From: Lentisphaerae bacterium GWF2_57_35
GTDB lineage: Bacteria > Verrucomicrobiota > Kiritimatiellia > CAIQIC01 > GWF2-57-35
Length of the DNA: 64,000 nt
Direction: 5' to 3'
Assembly (NCBI GenBank): GCA_001804865.1
Contig: MHBK01000055.1
Span: forward strand, 233,614 to 297,613
Shown here: positions 46,861-55,682 of the stretch, piece after piece
Layout: each line of letters begins with the position of its first letter
How positions within the stretch are numbered: the first letter of the stretch is position 1
Notes under the pieces: model-generated
Told to the model about the DNA's origin: nothing
The model's database searches: none
What the model saw: only the letters and a program-made list of their open reading frames with translations
Position numbers and translations under genes: made by a program

Positions 46861-49068
46861 ATGAAGCCAATGTTATCTGACGAAGCGGTTCTTGCAATTG
46901 TTCAAAGCACCCATGGCGCTCCGTATGCTGTTTTCGGAATGCATGAAATGGGGTCGGGAACGCCAGGCGTGGTCGTTCGAACATTCCAGCCGTATGCGGA
47001 ACGCGCAGAAATCATTGAAAAGGAAAGCGGACAGGCCCTGCCGATGGAACGCATCCATCAAGATGGTCTTTATGAGCTTTTTCTGCCTGGACGTGGGAAA
47101 TTTGCCTATCGTCTGCGCATGACCGGTCCCGACCACCATCAGTGGGAAACGGAGGACCCTTATTGTTTTCCCCTGCAAATCAGCGATTTTGACCTTTATC
47201 TCTTTGGAGAGGGCACCCATTACCGGACCTATGAAAAGATGGGCGCTCACCCCATGACCATTGACGGCGTGTCGGGCGTGCATTTTGCCGTCTGGGCGCC
47301 CAATGCCATCCGCGTCAGCGTGATCGGCTGGTTCAATCGTTGGGATGGCCGGCACCATCCGATGCAGAATCGCGGCAGTTCGGGGTTGTGGGAAATTTTC
47401 ATTCCCTCGCTCCAACCCGGCGATTTATACAAATTCGAGATAAAGGGCCAGAACGATTACCTGGCCCAAAAAGCGGATCCTTATGCCTTTGCCGCCGAAT
47501 TGCGTCCGCGTTCAGCCTCGGTGGTCTGGGATCTGAATAAGTATCAGTGGCAGGACCAGGAATGGGTGGATCGTCGAAAAACAACAAGCTGGTTTGAGAA
47601 GCCGATAGCAGTTTATGAGGTGCATCTGAGCTCCTGGCGCCGTGTTCCGGAGGATCAGAACCGCTGCATGACCTACCGCGAACTGGCGGATACCCTGGTG
47701 CCTTACGTCAAGAAACTGGGCTATACCCACATCGAAATGCTCCCGATTTCCGAGCATCCGTTCGACGGATCCTGGGGTTATCAGACCATCGGATATTATG
47801 CGCCGACCTCGCGGTACGGCACGCCAGACGACTTTCGTTATTTTGTCGACAAGTGCCATCAGGCCGGCATCGGCGTCCTCGTGGATTGGGTGCCCGCCCA
47901 CTTCCCGAAAGATGGTCATGGCCTGGCCTATTTCGACGGCACGCATCTTTACGAGCACGCCGATTCCCGCAAGGGCGAGCACAAGGATTGGGGCACGCTG
48001 GTCTTCAATTACGGCCGCAATGAAGTTCGCACCTTCCTGCTGTCCAATGCCATGTATTGGGCTGAAGTCTACCACATCGACGGTCTGCGCGTGGATGCCG
48101 TGGCCGCCATGCTCTATCTCGATTACTCCCGCAAGGATGGGGAATGGATTCCCAACCAGTACGGCGGACGCGAGGATCTCGATGCCGTGAGTTTCCTGAA
48201 GAAGTTTAACGAGATTATCCACCAGGATTATCCGGGCTTCATTACCTTTGCCGAGGAATCGACCGCCTGGCCGATGGTCTCGCGCCCCACGTATCTCGGC
48301 GGGTTGGGCTTCGATTTCAAATGGAACATGGGCTGGATGCACGACACGCTTGAGTACATGTGCAAGGATCCCGTTTTTCGTAAGTTCCATCACCATGAAA
48401 TCACCTTCTCGATGATTTATGCCTTCAGCGAAAACTTCATCCTGCCGTTTTCGCACGACGAAGTCGTCCACGGCAAGGCGTCGATGTTGAGCAAGATGCC
48501 CGGCGATATGTGGCAGCAGTTCGCCAACCTCCGGCTGCTTTACGCCTACATGTACGCTCATCCGGGCAAGAAACTCTTGTTCATGGGCGGTGAATTTGGG
48601 CAATGGAACGAATGGAACTTTCAGGAAAGCCTGGATTGGCACCTCCTGCAATACGAATCACATCAAAAATTGCAGCAGCTCGTCGCGGAATTGAATCGGT
48701 TGTACAAGGACAATCCCTCGCTCCACGAAATCGATTTCTCGTGGGAAGGCTTTGAATGGATCGACCTTAACGATTGGGAACAGAGCATTCTTTCCTTCAT
48801 CCGCAAAGGCAAGAACCCTCAGGATTTTGTCGTTTGCGTATTCAACTTTACGCCGGTTCCCCGTGATAATTATCGCGTTGGAACGTCCCTGCCTGGGCAA
48901 TACGAATTAATCTTGAATACCGACTCCGACCTGTTCGGCGGCAGCAATATGCTGAATAATTGCGTAGTCAACAGTGAGCCAACGCCGTGGCAGGGTAAGC
49001 ATCATTCCATTCCCTTAAACCTGCCGCCGTTGGGCGCCGTGTTATTCCGCTACATAAAACCGCAATAA
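46861..49068 (+). CDS. glgB: 1,4-alpha-glucan branching enzyme
   Basis: 735 residues, standard length. An N-terminal CBM48-type domain pair ([21 protein letters not shown]) is followed by the GH13 barrel: [35 protein letters not shown], nucleophile Asp near residue 412 in GLRVDAV, acid/base Glu near 465 in FAEEST, and SHDEVVHGK. It introduces alpha-1,6 branches into glycogen. In the barrel motif [15 protein letters not shown] the family pattern is intact. About 190 bases separate it from the GH94 gene. Confidence 0.95.
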   Translation: MKPMLSDEAVLAIVQSTHGAPYAVFGMHEMGSGTPGVVVRTFQPYAERAEIIEKESGQALPMERIHQDGLYELFLPGRGKFAYRLRMTGPDHHQWETEDPYCFPLQISDFDLYLFGEGTHYRTYEKMGAHPMTIDGVSGVHFAVWAPNAIRVSVIGWFNRWDGRHHPMQNRGSSGLWEIFIPSLQPGDLYKFEIKGQNDYLAQKADPYAFAAELRPRSASVVWDLNKYQWQDQEWVDRRKTTSWFEKPIAVYEVHLSSWRRVPEDQNRCMTYRELADTLVPYVKKLGYTHIEMLPISEHPFDGSWGYQTIGYYAPTSRYGTPDDFRYFVDKCHQAGIGVLVDWVPAHFPKDGHGLAYFDGTHLYEHADSRKGEHKDWGTLVFNYGRNEVRTFLLSNAMYWAEVYHIDGLRVDAVAAMLYLDYSRKDGEWIPNQYGGREDLDAVSFLKKFNEIIHQDYPGFITFAEESTAWPMVSRPTYLGGLGFDFKWNMGWMHDTLEYMCKDPVFRKFHHHEITFSMIYAFSENFILPFSHDEVVHGKASMLSKMPGDMWQQFANLRLLYAYMYAHPGKKLLFMGGEFGQWNEWNFQESLDWHLLQYESHQKLQQLVAELNRLYKDNPSLHEIDFSWEGFEWIDLNDWEQSILSFIRKGKNPQDFVVCVFNFTPVPRDNYRVGTSLPGQYELILNTDSDLFGGSNMLNNCVVNSEPTPWQGKHHSIPLNLPPLGAVLFRYIKPQ

Positions 49069-49223
49069 AGGGTGGACAAATAAAAGGCGTTGTGTAGGAT
49101 TTGCCAACCTGCAAATTATTGCATAGGATTTCTTGCATCGGATGGGTTGGCGAAGCAACTCTCGCAAAAGCGAATCCGCTCAAGGTGAAATGCGCCGATA
49201 GTTTGCCGTTTGTTTTTTGATAT

Positions 49224-49309
49224 GGTGGGGTAGCGAAGTGGCTAAACGCATCAGACTGTAAATCTGACCTCTAACGAGTTCGATGGTTCGAATCCATCCC
49301 CCACCACCA
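49224..49309 (+). tRNA. tRNA-Tyr (GTA)
   Basis: An 86-base class II tRNA: acceptor GGTGGGG/CCCCACC, anticodon stem TCAGA/TCTGA with loop CTGTAAA (anticodon GTA at 49258-49260), a long variable arm, T arm GATGG-TTCGAAT-CCATC, and encoded CCA. It marks the left border of the decayed accessory island. Confidence 0.95.
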
Positions 49310-49350
49310 CCTTGAAAATTCCGCCAAATCACCATTTAAAGCCAATAAAG

Positions 49351-49635
49351 TCAATGGCTTCGTGAATCCCCCCGTTTTCGTGGATGTCCCGTTTCGTCCT
49401 CTCCCGTCCATATCTGGATGCTGAAGGTGTCTGGATCTGATGGAAAAGAAATATCAGTACTGTCAGGGTTCAACGACTTAACATCATCGGGATTTGAAAA
49501 GTGTTTTTCCAACGCTTCTATTTCAGCCTTCCCAACCAATGTGACTTGCTCAGGCAATTTTAATCCGTTTCTTACGCGAGCATCTCGCGCAGCAATGGCA
49601 TTGCACAGGTAAAGGCAAGCTTCTTCATTTCCCAT
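49351..49635 (-). CDS. Hypothetical protein, possibly 5'-truncated
   Basis: 94 residues from the ATG at 49635 (NEEACLYLCNAIAARDARVR, then LPEQVTLVGKAEIEALEKHF). The same frame stays open upstream for about 40 codons (KFIFTPFDRDAAIQHGRRNAD) to a stop near 49759, without a usable start, so the original N-terminus may be lost. It is not recognised. Its codon use is more AT-rich than the neighbours. Confidence 0.4.
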   Translation of the reverse strand: MGNEEACLYLCNAIAARDARVRNGLKLPEQVTLVGKAEIEALEKHFSNPDDVKSLNPDSTDISFPSDPDTFSIQIWTGEDETGHPRKRGDSRSH

Positions 49636-49842
49636 TCGAATAATCGTGTCTGCGTTTCTTCTGCCGTGCTGAATAGCGGCATCTCGGTCAAACGGGGTGA
49701 ATATGAATTTTTGTCCGGTTAAATAGTCCGAGACAATGAAAAAAAGGGATCATGGGCAACGAATAGGATAAGCAACAAATGAAAGACGCGGATGGAACGG
49801 CTCTTTATTCGTTGCCAAATCCAAAAAGATCTCAAAGATTTT

Positions 49843-49900
49843 GGAGGGTTCCGCTCTGTCGGAACCATCTTCTTTCGGTCGCGACGGAGCGCGTCCCTCC
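49843..49900. repeat. Convergent pair of REP-like hairpins
   Basis: The left member (49843-49866) reads GGAGGGTTCCGCTCTGTCGG on the plus strand, the right one (49877-49900) GGAGGGACGCGCTCCGTCGC on the minus strand, with 10 bases between. Confidence 0.65.
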
Positions 49901-49974
49901 AAAACACAAGCCTTCTTGTTGCTGCAACTCTTTGTGGCGATCCTTTTTGGCCCAGCTCTACATGAAGGAAGATT
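49859..49974 (-). repeat. 116-bp dispersed repeat, copy 2
   Basis: Reverse-strand copy of 43517-43632. Its left end continues into the GTTCCGACAGAGCGGAACC hairpin that is also found alone at 51567-51590. Confidence 0.75.
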
Positions 49975-50008
49975 TGCGTATAAAAGACAGGCGACCTCGC
50001 CCCGGCAG

Positions 50009-50031
50009 CGGGGCCATGTGGCCCCGCCTCC
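50009..50031 (-). repeat. REP-like hairpin, GGAG foot
   Basis: On the minus strand GGAG then GCGGGGCC-ACAT-GGCCCCGC, a perfect 8-bp stem. Confidence 0.6.
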
Positions 50032-50236
50032 AGCAGTCACTGGCCAGTTTATCCCCAGGTATATGTTTTCTGCGGCCTGTCAGGATGCACCCGTGGATCG
50101 GCGGGGCAATTCATTTATTGGACAAGGAGAGAAAATAAGCGCCTGGAGGAGACTAGATTCAACACATGGGGACTCAAACGCTCGCCAGGACCCTTCGACT
50201 TGGCAGGCCCTCCGGATAGTAGCCCGAATACTTTGT

Positions 50237-50525
50237 TCAAATCGTAATGCGAACATTCAACACCAGGTCTTGGCTTATTACACTGGTCAGGGCAAAAAGA
50301 CTTTTCGTCGTGGGATTCCCTCGTCGGCTCAACATGCGATGCAGGGATTTTTTACCCGAAGCCGGTTTGCCGGGTCAGTTCTGCAAAGCTGATTTTCGCG
50401 TTTACCAAGTCTCGAAGCCTGGACAGCCCTTCTTCGGGTTCGTCGGATAACAGGGCGCTCAGGGCTTCCGCGTAAAGGGCTTTGGCAAAGCGGGCGTCAT
50501 ACGGGCTCTGTTCAAGATCGTCTTG
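50237..50525 (-). pseudogene. Remnant of a RelE-associated antitoxin
   Basis: One frame encodes DLEQSPYDARFAKALYAEAL and LLSDEPEEGLSRLRDLVNAK then FAELTRQTGFG before a stop at 50352; one base earlier a second frame continues with GKKSLHRMLSRRGNPTTKSL to 50237. Together they match the small HTH 'addiction module antidote' proteins (LRDYINATIGFEEL, KSLMRMFGPSGNP type). There is no start codon: a TAA precedes the fragment. It is therefore a frameshifted, 5'-truncated pseudogene. Confidence 0.6.
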
Positions 50526-50641
50526 TTATATTTGCGCCCGGCGGATACATGGACCTTGGCCGAAGAGAGATTTAGGAAATCAGCCGTGCTTCCAAATTTC
50601 CAGCCTGCTTCTTCCAAACATTTCCGCTTTTCCGGTTTCAT
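50459..50641 (-). pseudogene. Truncated XRE-type antitoxin fragment
   Basis: From the ATG at 50641, MKPEKRKCLEEAGWKFGSTADFLNLS matches the start of small HTH antitoxins (MKxxKRKxLExAGWKVGxxxDFLGLS), which normally continue with an Arg/Leu-rich helix. Here the frame then becomes unlike the family (KVHVSAGRKYNKTI) and overlaps the other remnant in a different frame. It is likely a frameshifted relic. Confidence 0.4.
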
Positions 50642-50646
50642 TTTGA

Positions 50647-51012
50647 TTACGTTTCGATCATCGCCGCCAGATTAACGCCCAAGACCTTGCCAACCCGCTG
50701 GGCCATTTCGCGCGTAATGCGGCGGCGGCCATGTTCGTATTCGCTGACCATGTTTTGACGGATGCCCACCTTATCGGCCAGTTCCTTTTGAGAAAGCTCG
50801 GCCTTTAATCGAGCCCCGGCCAGCAGATTCCCGGCCCGGTTCCTCTGCATGTCATTCCAATAGGTCGTGCTCTCAATGGGGGTGCTCTGATCGTCCGGAG
50901 TAGAGGGCAGAATCTGGATGTCATACTTGCGCTGAATCCAGTTAACCAATTCCATCGCGTTCTTGCCGCTAATGGACAACTCAATATGGGGCTTTTTCAC
51001 GATTGCCAACAT
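50647..51012 (-). CDS. HTH antitoxin of a toxin-antitoxin pair
   Basis: 121 residues. Residues about 65-118 form an XRE-type helix-turn-helix: LSQKELADKVGIRQNMVSEY, then EHGRRRITREMAQRVGKVLG. The N-terminal 35 residues form a small beta-alpha unit probably used for toxin binding or dimerisation. It overlaps the end of the toxin gene by 32 bases in the toxin-first order typical of HigBA-like pairs, and it should repress its own promoter. Confidence 0.82.
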   Translation of the reverse strand: MLAIVKKPHIELSISGKNAMELVNWIQRKYDIQILPSTPDDQSTPIESTTYWNDMQRNRAGNLLAGARLKAELSQKELADKVGIRQNMVSEYEHGRRRITREMAQRVGKVLGVNLAAMIET

Positions 51013-51247
51013 AGTACACCTCGATTTTAATTTCGCCCTTGGTCCACGTCCAACAGGCTACATACCGGTAATTCAAATGACAGTGATAACGGTTTTCGCC
51101 CAGGCTGGAGAAATTCCGCCACGTCTTTTGAATCGGCCCGGATACCTTCATTTCTTCGACCAATAAAAAGAACAGCTTTTTCACGTCCGGCGGCAATTCA
51201 TCCAATCGCTTGGCCGCTTTGTGTGTGATCGTCACGCGGTATTGCAT
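50981..51247 (-). CDS. RelE/HigB-type toxin
   Basis: 88 residues. YRVTITHKAAKRLDELPPDV is the first helix of RelE-superfamily toxins, followed by WRNFSSLGENRYHCHLNYRY and IKIEVYYVGNREKAPY with the C-terminal Tyr/His/Arg-rich strands that cleave mRNA at the ribosome in characterised members. It overlaps the downstream antitoxin gene. The pair looks intact, unlike its surroundings. Confidence 0.83.
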   Translation of the reverse strand: MQYRVTITHKAAKRLDELPPDVKKLFFLLVEEMKVSGPIQKTWRNFSSLGENRYHCHLNYRYVACWTWTKGEIKIEVYYVGNREKAPY

Positions 51248-51283
51248 AAGTAATATATTACCTTTTCCGGTAATGATGTCAAA

Positions 51284-51494
51284 TCATGGCTTGAAGGATA
51301 TTTTCTTCAGAAAGGCGTCAAAGGAAACGGCGCTGGCCGGAGTCTTGCGATATTCAGCCAAGGCTTTCTTGGCTTCCCGAAGATCGGCGACATTCTCAAT
51401 CTTTGCCAAACGGATAGCATCCCGAAGATTCTCAACGGCTCCGATTAGCTCCTCAGCATCGAACGTGATTTGTTTTCGCTTTTTTATGTCTCAT
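51284..51494 (-). pseudogene. Small gene with a frameshift in an A6 run
   Basis: A minus-strand frame encodes KKRKQITFDAEELIGAVENL, RDAIRLAKIENVADLREAKK and ends VSFDAFLKKISFKP. It has no start in frame, but an ATG at 51494 with a G-rich site upstream (MRHKK) is joined to it if one A is removed from a run of six. It is either a recent frameshift, a sequencing error or slippage. The product is not recognised. It lies just upstream of the toxin gene. Confidence 0.4.
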
Positions 51495-51566
51495 ACCCCC
51501 CTGAATACTCTCGACGATCTGATTACGCTCCCTTGTTGTCATACAGTTTGAAGTCCACAAGAAGAA

Positions 51567-51590
51567 GGTTCCGACAGAGCGGAACCCTCC
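51567..51590 (-). repeat. REP-like hairpin, GGAG foot
   Basis: On the minus strand GGAGGGTTCCGCTCTGTCGG then AACC, identical to the left member at 49843. Confidence 0.6.
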
Positions 51591-51703
51591 AAAAAAGCAT
51601 GTATTTGGATTGCTCGAAGGTGCGCTGAACCCGTTTTGCGATCCAACATATTACAGTGCACATCAAAAGACCGTGCCCGGTGGGTGGGGGTGCCTGCTCC
51701 CTG

Positions 51704-52205
51704 TCACGCGTGGGCGTCTCCTTTCATCGTGGCCCGCATTTCATCCCGAACGGCCTTCCAATTCTTGGCGTCAAGCTGCTTGCCCCATGCCTTCACCTTG
51801 GCCTTCAATTCGGCCAGTGGATCGACCGGCGGCAGGGCAGGGGCGTTGTTCATGACTGACGGCAGGGCGGCCACGGCAGAGGCGGCGGCCAAGTCTCCGA
51901 CATGGGCGTAATGGCGGGGTTGCTGTGGCCCTACAATGGCCTCCACGACGGACAACGGCGCGGCAGAGGGATACAAACAAATGCCGCAGGCTATGAAACC
52001 CAACATTTCTTGAAGTGGGCCTGTACATGCTTGATCACGCGGCTGACATGGCGTTTGTATTCGACCGCGATTTGAGGGAGTAGATAACCTCCCCGGTCAG
52101 CCGGCAGGATTTCCTCGATCATGGCCCGCAAGACCGGGTAAATGTAGTAAACCTTGCCAGCCACGTTTAACCAAGACGCCGCATCGGCTGTTTCATAGAT
52201 GTTGT
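51704..52205 (-). pseudogene. Tyrosine recombinase (integrase) remnant
   Basis: Reading leftward, one frame gives VYYIYPVLRAMIEEILPADR and VEYKRHVSRVIKHVQAHFKK, a second gives NVGFHSLRHLFVSLCR (the catalytic HxLRH box), and a third gives PLSVVEAIVGPQQPRHYAHV followed by GDLAAASAVAALPSVM, with the catalytic Tyr in RHYAH. The normal GHSNPAMT is reduced to GPQQP. At least two frameshifts and a small deletion are needed to rebuild the C-terminal catalytic domain, and the N-terminal half is missing. The integrase is dead. Confidence 0.7.
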
Positions 52206-52235
52206 CCCTGATATGTTCGTTCCTTGAAGGCTGTT

Positions 52236-52364
52236 CTATTTCGAAACATCTTTCACTTTCTCCCCGGCATCTTCAATGTCTTGGCCAGCTCCGTGGAGCA
52301 TATTGCACGCAGTAAAGGAACTCATTACGCCCAGCAACACTAACAATACGCATAGCTTTTTCAT
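52236..52364 (-). CDS. Entericidin A/B-like small lipoprotein
   Basis: 42 residues, ATG at 52364 with GGGAGG five bases upstream. MKKLCVLLVLLGVMSSFTAC is a lipoprotein signal with the lipobox Cys20, followed by NMLHGAGQDIEDAGEKVKD, which matches the entericidin signature (CNTxxGxGxDIxxxGxxI). Entericidins are small membrane lipoproteins linked to stress and cell lysis. It sits immediately beyond the integrase remnant. Confidence 0.8.
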   Translation of the reverse strand: MKKLCVLLVLLGVMSSFTACNMLHGAGQDIEDAGEKVKDVSK

Positions 52365-52648
52365 ACCAGCCTCCCGTCTGTTCGTTACATCCTATGTTAA
52401 TACATTAAGCCATAAGTTGGCTTTTTCCATAGGATGTCAGTTGCTCTTACTCTGCCCGCGCGGTGTCCATGACGACCATCATGTTCTTGGTTATCGGGTA
52501 GATTTGTTTGAGATAGTGAAACAAGGGTGCATTGGGATGGGCTCATCGAATGGGCTCGAAACGCCTTTGCCTGCGGAGAAGAAGGGAGCTGGGCGAAGCT
52601 ATAAGCTGTCGCCGGATTTTTTCAAATGGTTTTTGCCGCCTGCCGCTT
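52365..52648. other. Intergenic region
   Basis: About 285 bases. An inverted repeat, ACATCCTATG (52387-52396) with CATAGGATGT (52428-52437), encloses about 30 AT-rich bases. A short minus-strand frame (HYLKQIYPITKNMMVVMD) is not recognised. Confidence 0.4.
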
Positions 52649-53422
52649 CTACGGTGCGCCGGGCATCCAACGCTTAAAGATCCGGTTCAAGGCTCCGTCG
52701 CTTTTCATTTTTTCCAAGGCTTGGTTGATGGAGTCCTTCAACTTGGAGTCGTCACGGCGAATGGCCCAGGCGAGATATTCTTCTGTTAGGGTGTGGTTGG
52801 CGACCGTTAGGGTGGCTTCATTCTCCGAGGCAAGCCACCAGATGACCGGGGCGTCGTGGATGAGCATGTCGATGCGATTACGGCTGAGCGCCAGGGCGGC
52901 GTCGTGTGCCGAGAGGAATGCGACTTCCTTGGCGTTGGCAAACTGTTGTCGGACGAGTTGCGCTCCGGTGGTTCCTTTTTGTACGCCTACATCGGAACGA
53001 TTCATCATGATTTGCGCGGGGGTCTGAAATCGGGCGGCGTCGGTCCTGCGGATGAGCGCCATTTGTCCGGTTTTCAGATAAGGATTGCAGAAGTCGATCC
53101 GCACTTGGCGTTCCTCCGTGATGGACATGCCCGACATGATGATGTCGATGCGCCCATTCAGCAGGTCGGGAATCAATTTGTCCCAGCTGGTTTCGACAAA
53201 CTGATAGGGTCGGTTCAAGTTCTTGGCCAGATTCACCGCCAGGTCGGCTTCCATTCCGGCGATGACGCCGCCTTGTTTGAAGATGATCGGCGGATAATCC
53301 GAAGCCACGCCGATGCGCAGGGGGTTGGTTGCGGCGGCCAGGTCGGTTTTAGTCGTGGTGCAGCCGGCGACGATGAGCGCCGTTCCAAACATCATCAGGG
53401 CGCAAAAGAGTCTTTTCAGCAT
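52649..53422 (-). CDS. Amino-acid-type solute-binding lipoprotein
   Basis: 257 residues; the ATG at 53422 has AGGAGA at the right spacing. The lipoprotein signal ends in LIVAGC. Family 3 binding-protein signatures are LRIGVASDYPPIIFKQGG, GMEADLAVNLAKNL, LLNGRIDIIMSGMSITEERQ and VGVQKGTTGAQLV, with a closing QALEKMKSDGALNRIFKRW. It should bind a polar amino acid or similar ligand at the inner-membrane face. No permease or ATPase gene is nearby. It follows the adenosine deaminase gene by 25 bases. Confidence 0.85.
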   Translation of the reverse strand: MLKRLFCALMMFGTALIVAGCTTTKTDLAAATNPLRIGVASDYPPIIFKQGGVIAGMEADLAVNLAKNLNRPYQFVETSWDKLIPDLLNGRIDIIMSGMSITEERQVRIDFCNPYLKTGQMALIRRTDAARFQTPAQIMMNRSDVGVQKGTTGAQLVRQQFANAKEVAFLSAHDAALALSRNRIDMLIHDAPVIWWLASENEATLTVANHTLTEEYLAWAIRRDDSKLKDSINQALEKMKSDGALNRIFKRWMPGAP

Positions 53423-53447
53423 GGCCATTCTCCTGTTTAGCGATGGG

Positions 53448-54692
53448 TCAGTCTTCTGAGCCTTCTTGAGAAGTCTTGCCCATATATTTGGTTTCGAGTT
53501 CTTCATACCGGTCGATGACCCGGCGGACGTAACTGCGTTTTTCGTTGTAACTGCCGGGGAAGAAGCTGCCTTTGAAGCCGGCAATGACGATGTTGCGGAA
53601 TTGGCTGCGCGTGATGGGCATGCCCTGGGCTACGAGTTCAAGCTCGCGCGTGACCGTGGTGTTGGAGACGAGCCGGTTGTCGGTGCAAATGCTCACGGAC
53701 ATGTTGTGGTCGATCATCTGCTTCAGCGGGTGATCCGCCACGCGCCGGATGATGGGCGTGGTCTGCAAATTGCTCGTCAGGCAGACCTCGATCGTGATCC
53801 GCCGGCTGGCAATGTATTCCGCCAGATCGCGCACGAAAGCCTTGGGATCCTTGATGGACGGGTCGCGTATCATGTCCCCGGCAAAGAGGAACGTCCCATG
53901 ACCAAGCCGGTTGGCGTGGCACTCGGTGATGGCCTGGAAGATGGATTCGGGGCCGTAAGCTTCTCCGGCATGCACGGTTTTTTTCAGAAAGCGGCTGTGC
54001 GCATATTGATAGGCCGTCCAATGATCGATGGCTGGAAACCCCGATTCCTCTCCTGCCAAATCGAAGCCGACGACCGGCAGCCCCTTTTCATGGACCATCT
54101 CCGCGGCGGCGCGGGCCATTTCCAACGACGCGGCGGCAAAAATTTCCTTTTTGGGGGCATAGGACATGACATCGAAGATTTGGGCGTAATAAGCGGCCAT
54201 GTGCGGATTGAACGAGCGGAGCGCACAGGCAATAATGCCGTATTCGAAAGGAATATCCTGATTGGAAAGTACGGCTTGCTTGCCGTTGTGCTCTTTTTTC
54301 GCGCGGTCCATGCCCTGGCAGACGGCCTGAAGGACTTGCTCCAGGCTGAAATCGCTGCGGGAATGCAGTTGAGGCGCAAATCGCACTTCCATGTATCGAA
54401 CGCCTTCCGCCAGATTGTCCTGGGCCAATTCATAGGCCGTGCGTTCCAGATTTTCCGGCGTGTTCAGTACGGCGCATGTATACATGAAGCCTTTAAGATA
54501 TTCCGGGAGGCTGGCATACGAACTTTTGAAAACCAGTTCCTTCAAGCCCTCCACCTCGTAGGAGGGCAGTTTGACCTTGCCGGCTTGGGCCATTTCGATC
54601 AGTGAGGGCAGTCGCAAGGAGCCGTCCAGATGCACATGCAGGTCGGTTTTGGGGATTTCTCGGATAAACTCAGAAGAGATGCCTGTTTTCAT
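53448..54692 (-). CDS. add: Adenosine deaminase
   Basis: 414 residues of the metal-dependent amidohydrolase type. Zinc ligands are in DLHVHLDGS and TVHAGEAYGP (with catalytic Glu), the catalytic His in RLGHGTFL, and the metal Asp in SICTDNRLVSNT. The Asp-Asn order instead of Asp-Asp is seen in a subgroup of bacterial deaminases, so activity is expected. It deaminates adenosine or a related nucleoside. The C-terminus is about 60 residues longer than the E. coli enzyme. Confidence 0.85.
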   Translation of the reverse strand: MKTGISSEFIREIPKTDLHVHLDGSLRLPSLIEMAQAGKVKLPSYEVEGLKELVFKSSYASLPEYLKGFMYTCAVLNTPENLERTAYELAQDNLAEGVRYMEVRFAPQLHSRSDFSLEQVLQAVCQGMDRAKKEHNGKQAVLSNQDIPFEYGIIACALRSFNPHMAAYYAQIFDVMSYAPKKEIFAAASLEMARAAAEMVHEKGLPVVGFDLAGEESGFPAIDHWTAYQYAHSRFLKKTVHAGEAYGPESIFQAITECHANRLGHGTFLFAGDMIRDPSIKDPKAFVRDLAEYIASRRITIEVCLTSNLQTTPIIRRVADHPLKQMIDHNMSVSICTDNRLVSNTTVTRELELVAQGMPITRSQFRNIVIAGFKGSFFPGSYNEKRSYVRRVIDRYEELETKYMGKTSQEGSED

Positions 54693-54921
54693 GTTCCATT
54701 CCTTCCTGTCATATTGAGCCGGATTCTATTCAAATGCAAGTTGCTGGGAAATCAGAAAATACACGGCACAGCCGGTTTTTGTTCAGGGCGCTGAGCGTGA
54801 TGGTGGAATCTGTGAATCTGCCCGAAGACGATTGACCCCATCGAAGGGCTCCGATAATGTATGAGCCCCGTTAATTCGTGATGTTGTTCTTTTGCCCGTT
54901 TCTCATGATGAAGAGGTGAAA

Positions 54922-55668
54922 ATGTTTGCGTTCTCCGCTCTCCCGATGATGTCGACCGCCAATATGATTTATGCTTTCAGTACAAGCAATTTCCTTTCGG
55001 GGAAATTGATTGTGGTCATTCTGTTTGCCGCCTCCATCCTGGCCTGGTCGGTGATGATCACCAAATACAAGGAACTGAAAAAAGCCCAGGAGGAGTCCCT
55101 TCGCTTTCTGGGCGTGTTTCGCTCCGAAAAACATCCGCTTACGATTTTTCTCAAGCAGCAAAAATATTCGAAGAGCCCGGTCTATAAAATCTACGAAGGC
55201 GCTTGCATGGCTGTGGGCGTTCAACTGGAATCGGTCAGCTCCGATCGATCGGAACTGTACCTGAGGGATCTGAGTTCCAAACTGCAACGGCTTTCGACCA
55301 TGCAAATCGGCGCCGTTCGCAATGCGGCGGAACGCGGAGTGGCCGATCAGGCGCTGATGCTCGAAAATAAGATGGGCTTTCTCGCCACCGCCGTCAGCTC
55401 CAGCCCCCTGCTGGGTTTGCTCGGCACCGTGTGGGGCGTGCTGGATTCGTTTTGCTCCATGGCCGTTCAAGGTTCGGTGAATATTTCCGCCGTGGCGCCC
55501 GGTATTGCCGGAGCCCTGTTGACGACGGTGATCGGGCTGTTGGTCGCCATTCCATCCGCTATCGGCTACAACATGCTGACAAGCCGCATCCGTCAGATTT
55601 GCGTGCAGATGGATAACTTCGCCGACGAATTTATCGCCGAACTGCAACGCCATTTCGCGCAGGATTAA
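54922..55668 (+). CDS. tolQ: Tol-Pal system proton channel TolQ
   Basis: 248 residues from the ATG at 54922 with GAAGAGGTG upstream. Three helices: LIVVILFAASILAWSVMITK near the N-terminus, SSSPLLGLLGTVWGVLDSF and PGIAGALLTTVIGLLVAIPS. These carry the conserved channel motifs GLLGTVWG and ALxTTxxGL. It is the first gene of tolQRAB-pal and powers outer-membrane constriction and lipid homeostasis with TolR. Confidence 0.92.
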   Translation: MFAFSALPMMSTANMIYAFSTSNFLSGKLIVVILFAASILAWSVMITKYKELKKAQEESLRFLGVFRSEKHPLTIFLKQQKYSKSPVYKIYEGACMAVGVQLESVSSDRSELYLRDLSSKLQRLSTMQIGAVRNAAERGVADQALMLENKMGFLATAVSSSPLLGLLGTVWGVLDSFCSMAVQGSVNISAVAPGIAGALLTTVIGLLVAIPSAIGYNMLTSRIRQICVQMDNFADEFIAELQRHFAQD

Positions 55669-55682
55669 CCGGGAGAACCGCT

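Larger units (their letters stand above)
49636..50236. other. Island segment of repeats
   Basis: About 600 bases holding an inverted REP pair (49843-49900), copy 2 of the 116-bp repeat (49859-49974) and a GGAG hairpin (50009-50031). Apart from the upstream extension of the 49351 frame, no coding sequence is credible. Confidence 0.5.
49310..52235. mobile_element. Decayed accessory island downstream of tRNA-Tyr
   Basis: Between tRNA-Tyr and the entericidin gene lie a frameshifted tyrosine-recombinase remnant, one intact toxin-antitoxin pair, two antitoxin remnants, a frameshifted small gene and several REP copies, with lower GC than the flanks. tRNA genes are common integration sites. No duplicate of the tRNA 3' end could be found, so the outer boundary is uncertain. 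Confidence 0.45.

Noticed and set aside
49224..49309. Attachment-site duplication of the tRNA-Tyr 3' end
   Set aside because: I looked for a second copy of the T-arm/acceptor sequence up to about 53 kb and found none, so no att pair is claimed.
51210..51551. 113-codon plus-strand frame in the island
   Set aside because: Low-complexity Ser/Ala/Arg content; the opposite strand carries a more protein-like small gene and the toxin gene start.
53448..54692. Loss of the second metal-site Asp in adenosine deaminase (TDN instead of TDD)
   Set aside because: This variant is normal in a subgroup of bacterial adenosine deaminases, so it is not evidence of inactivation.
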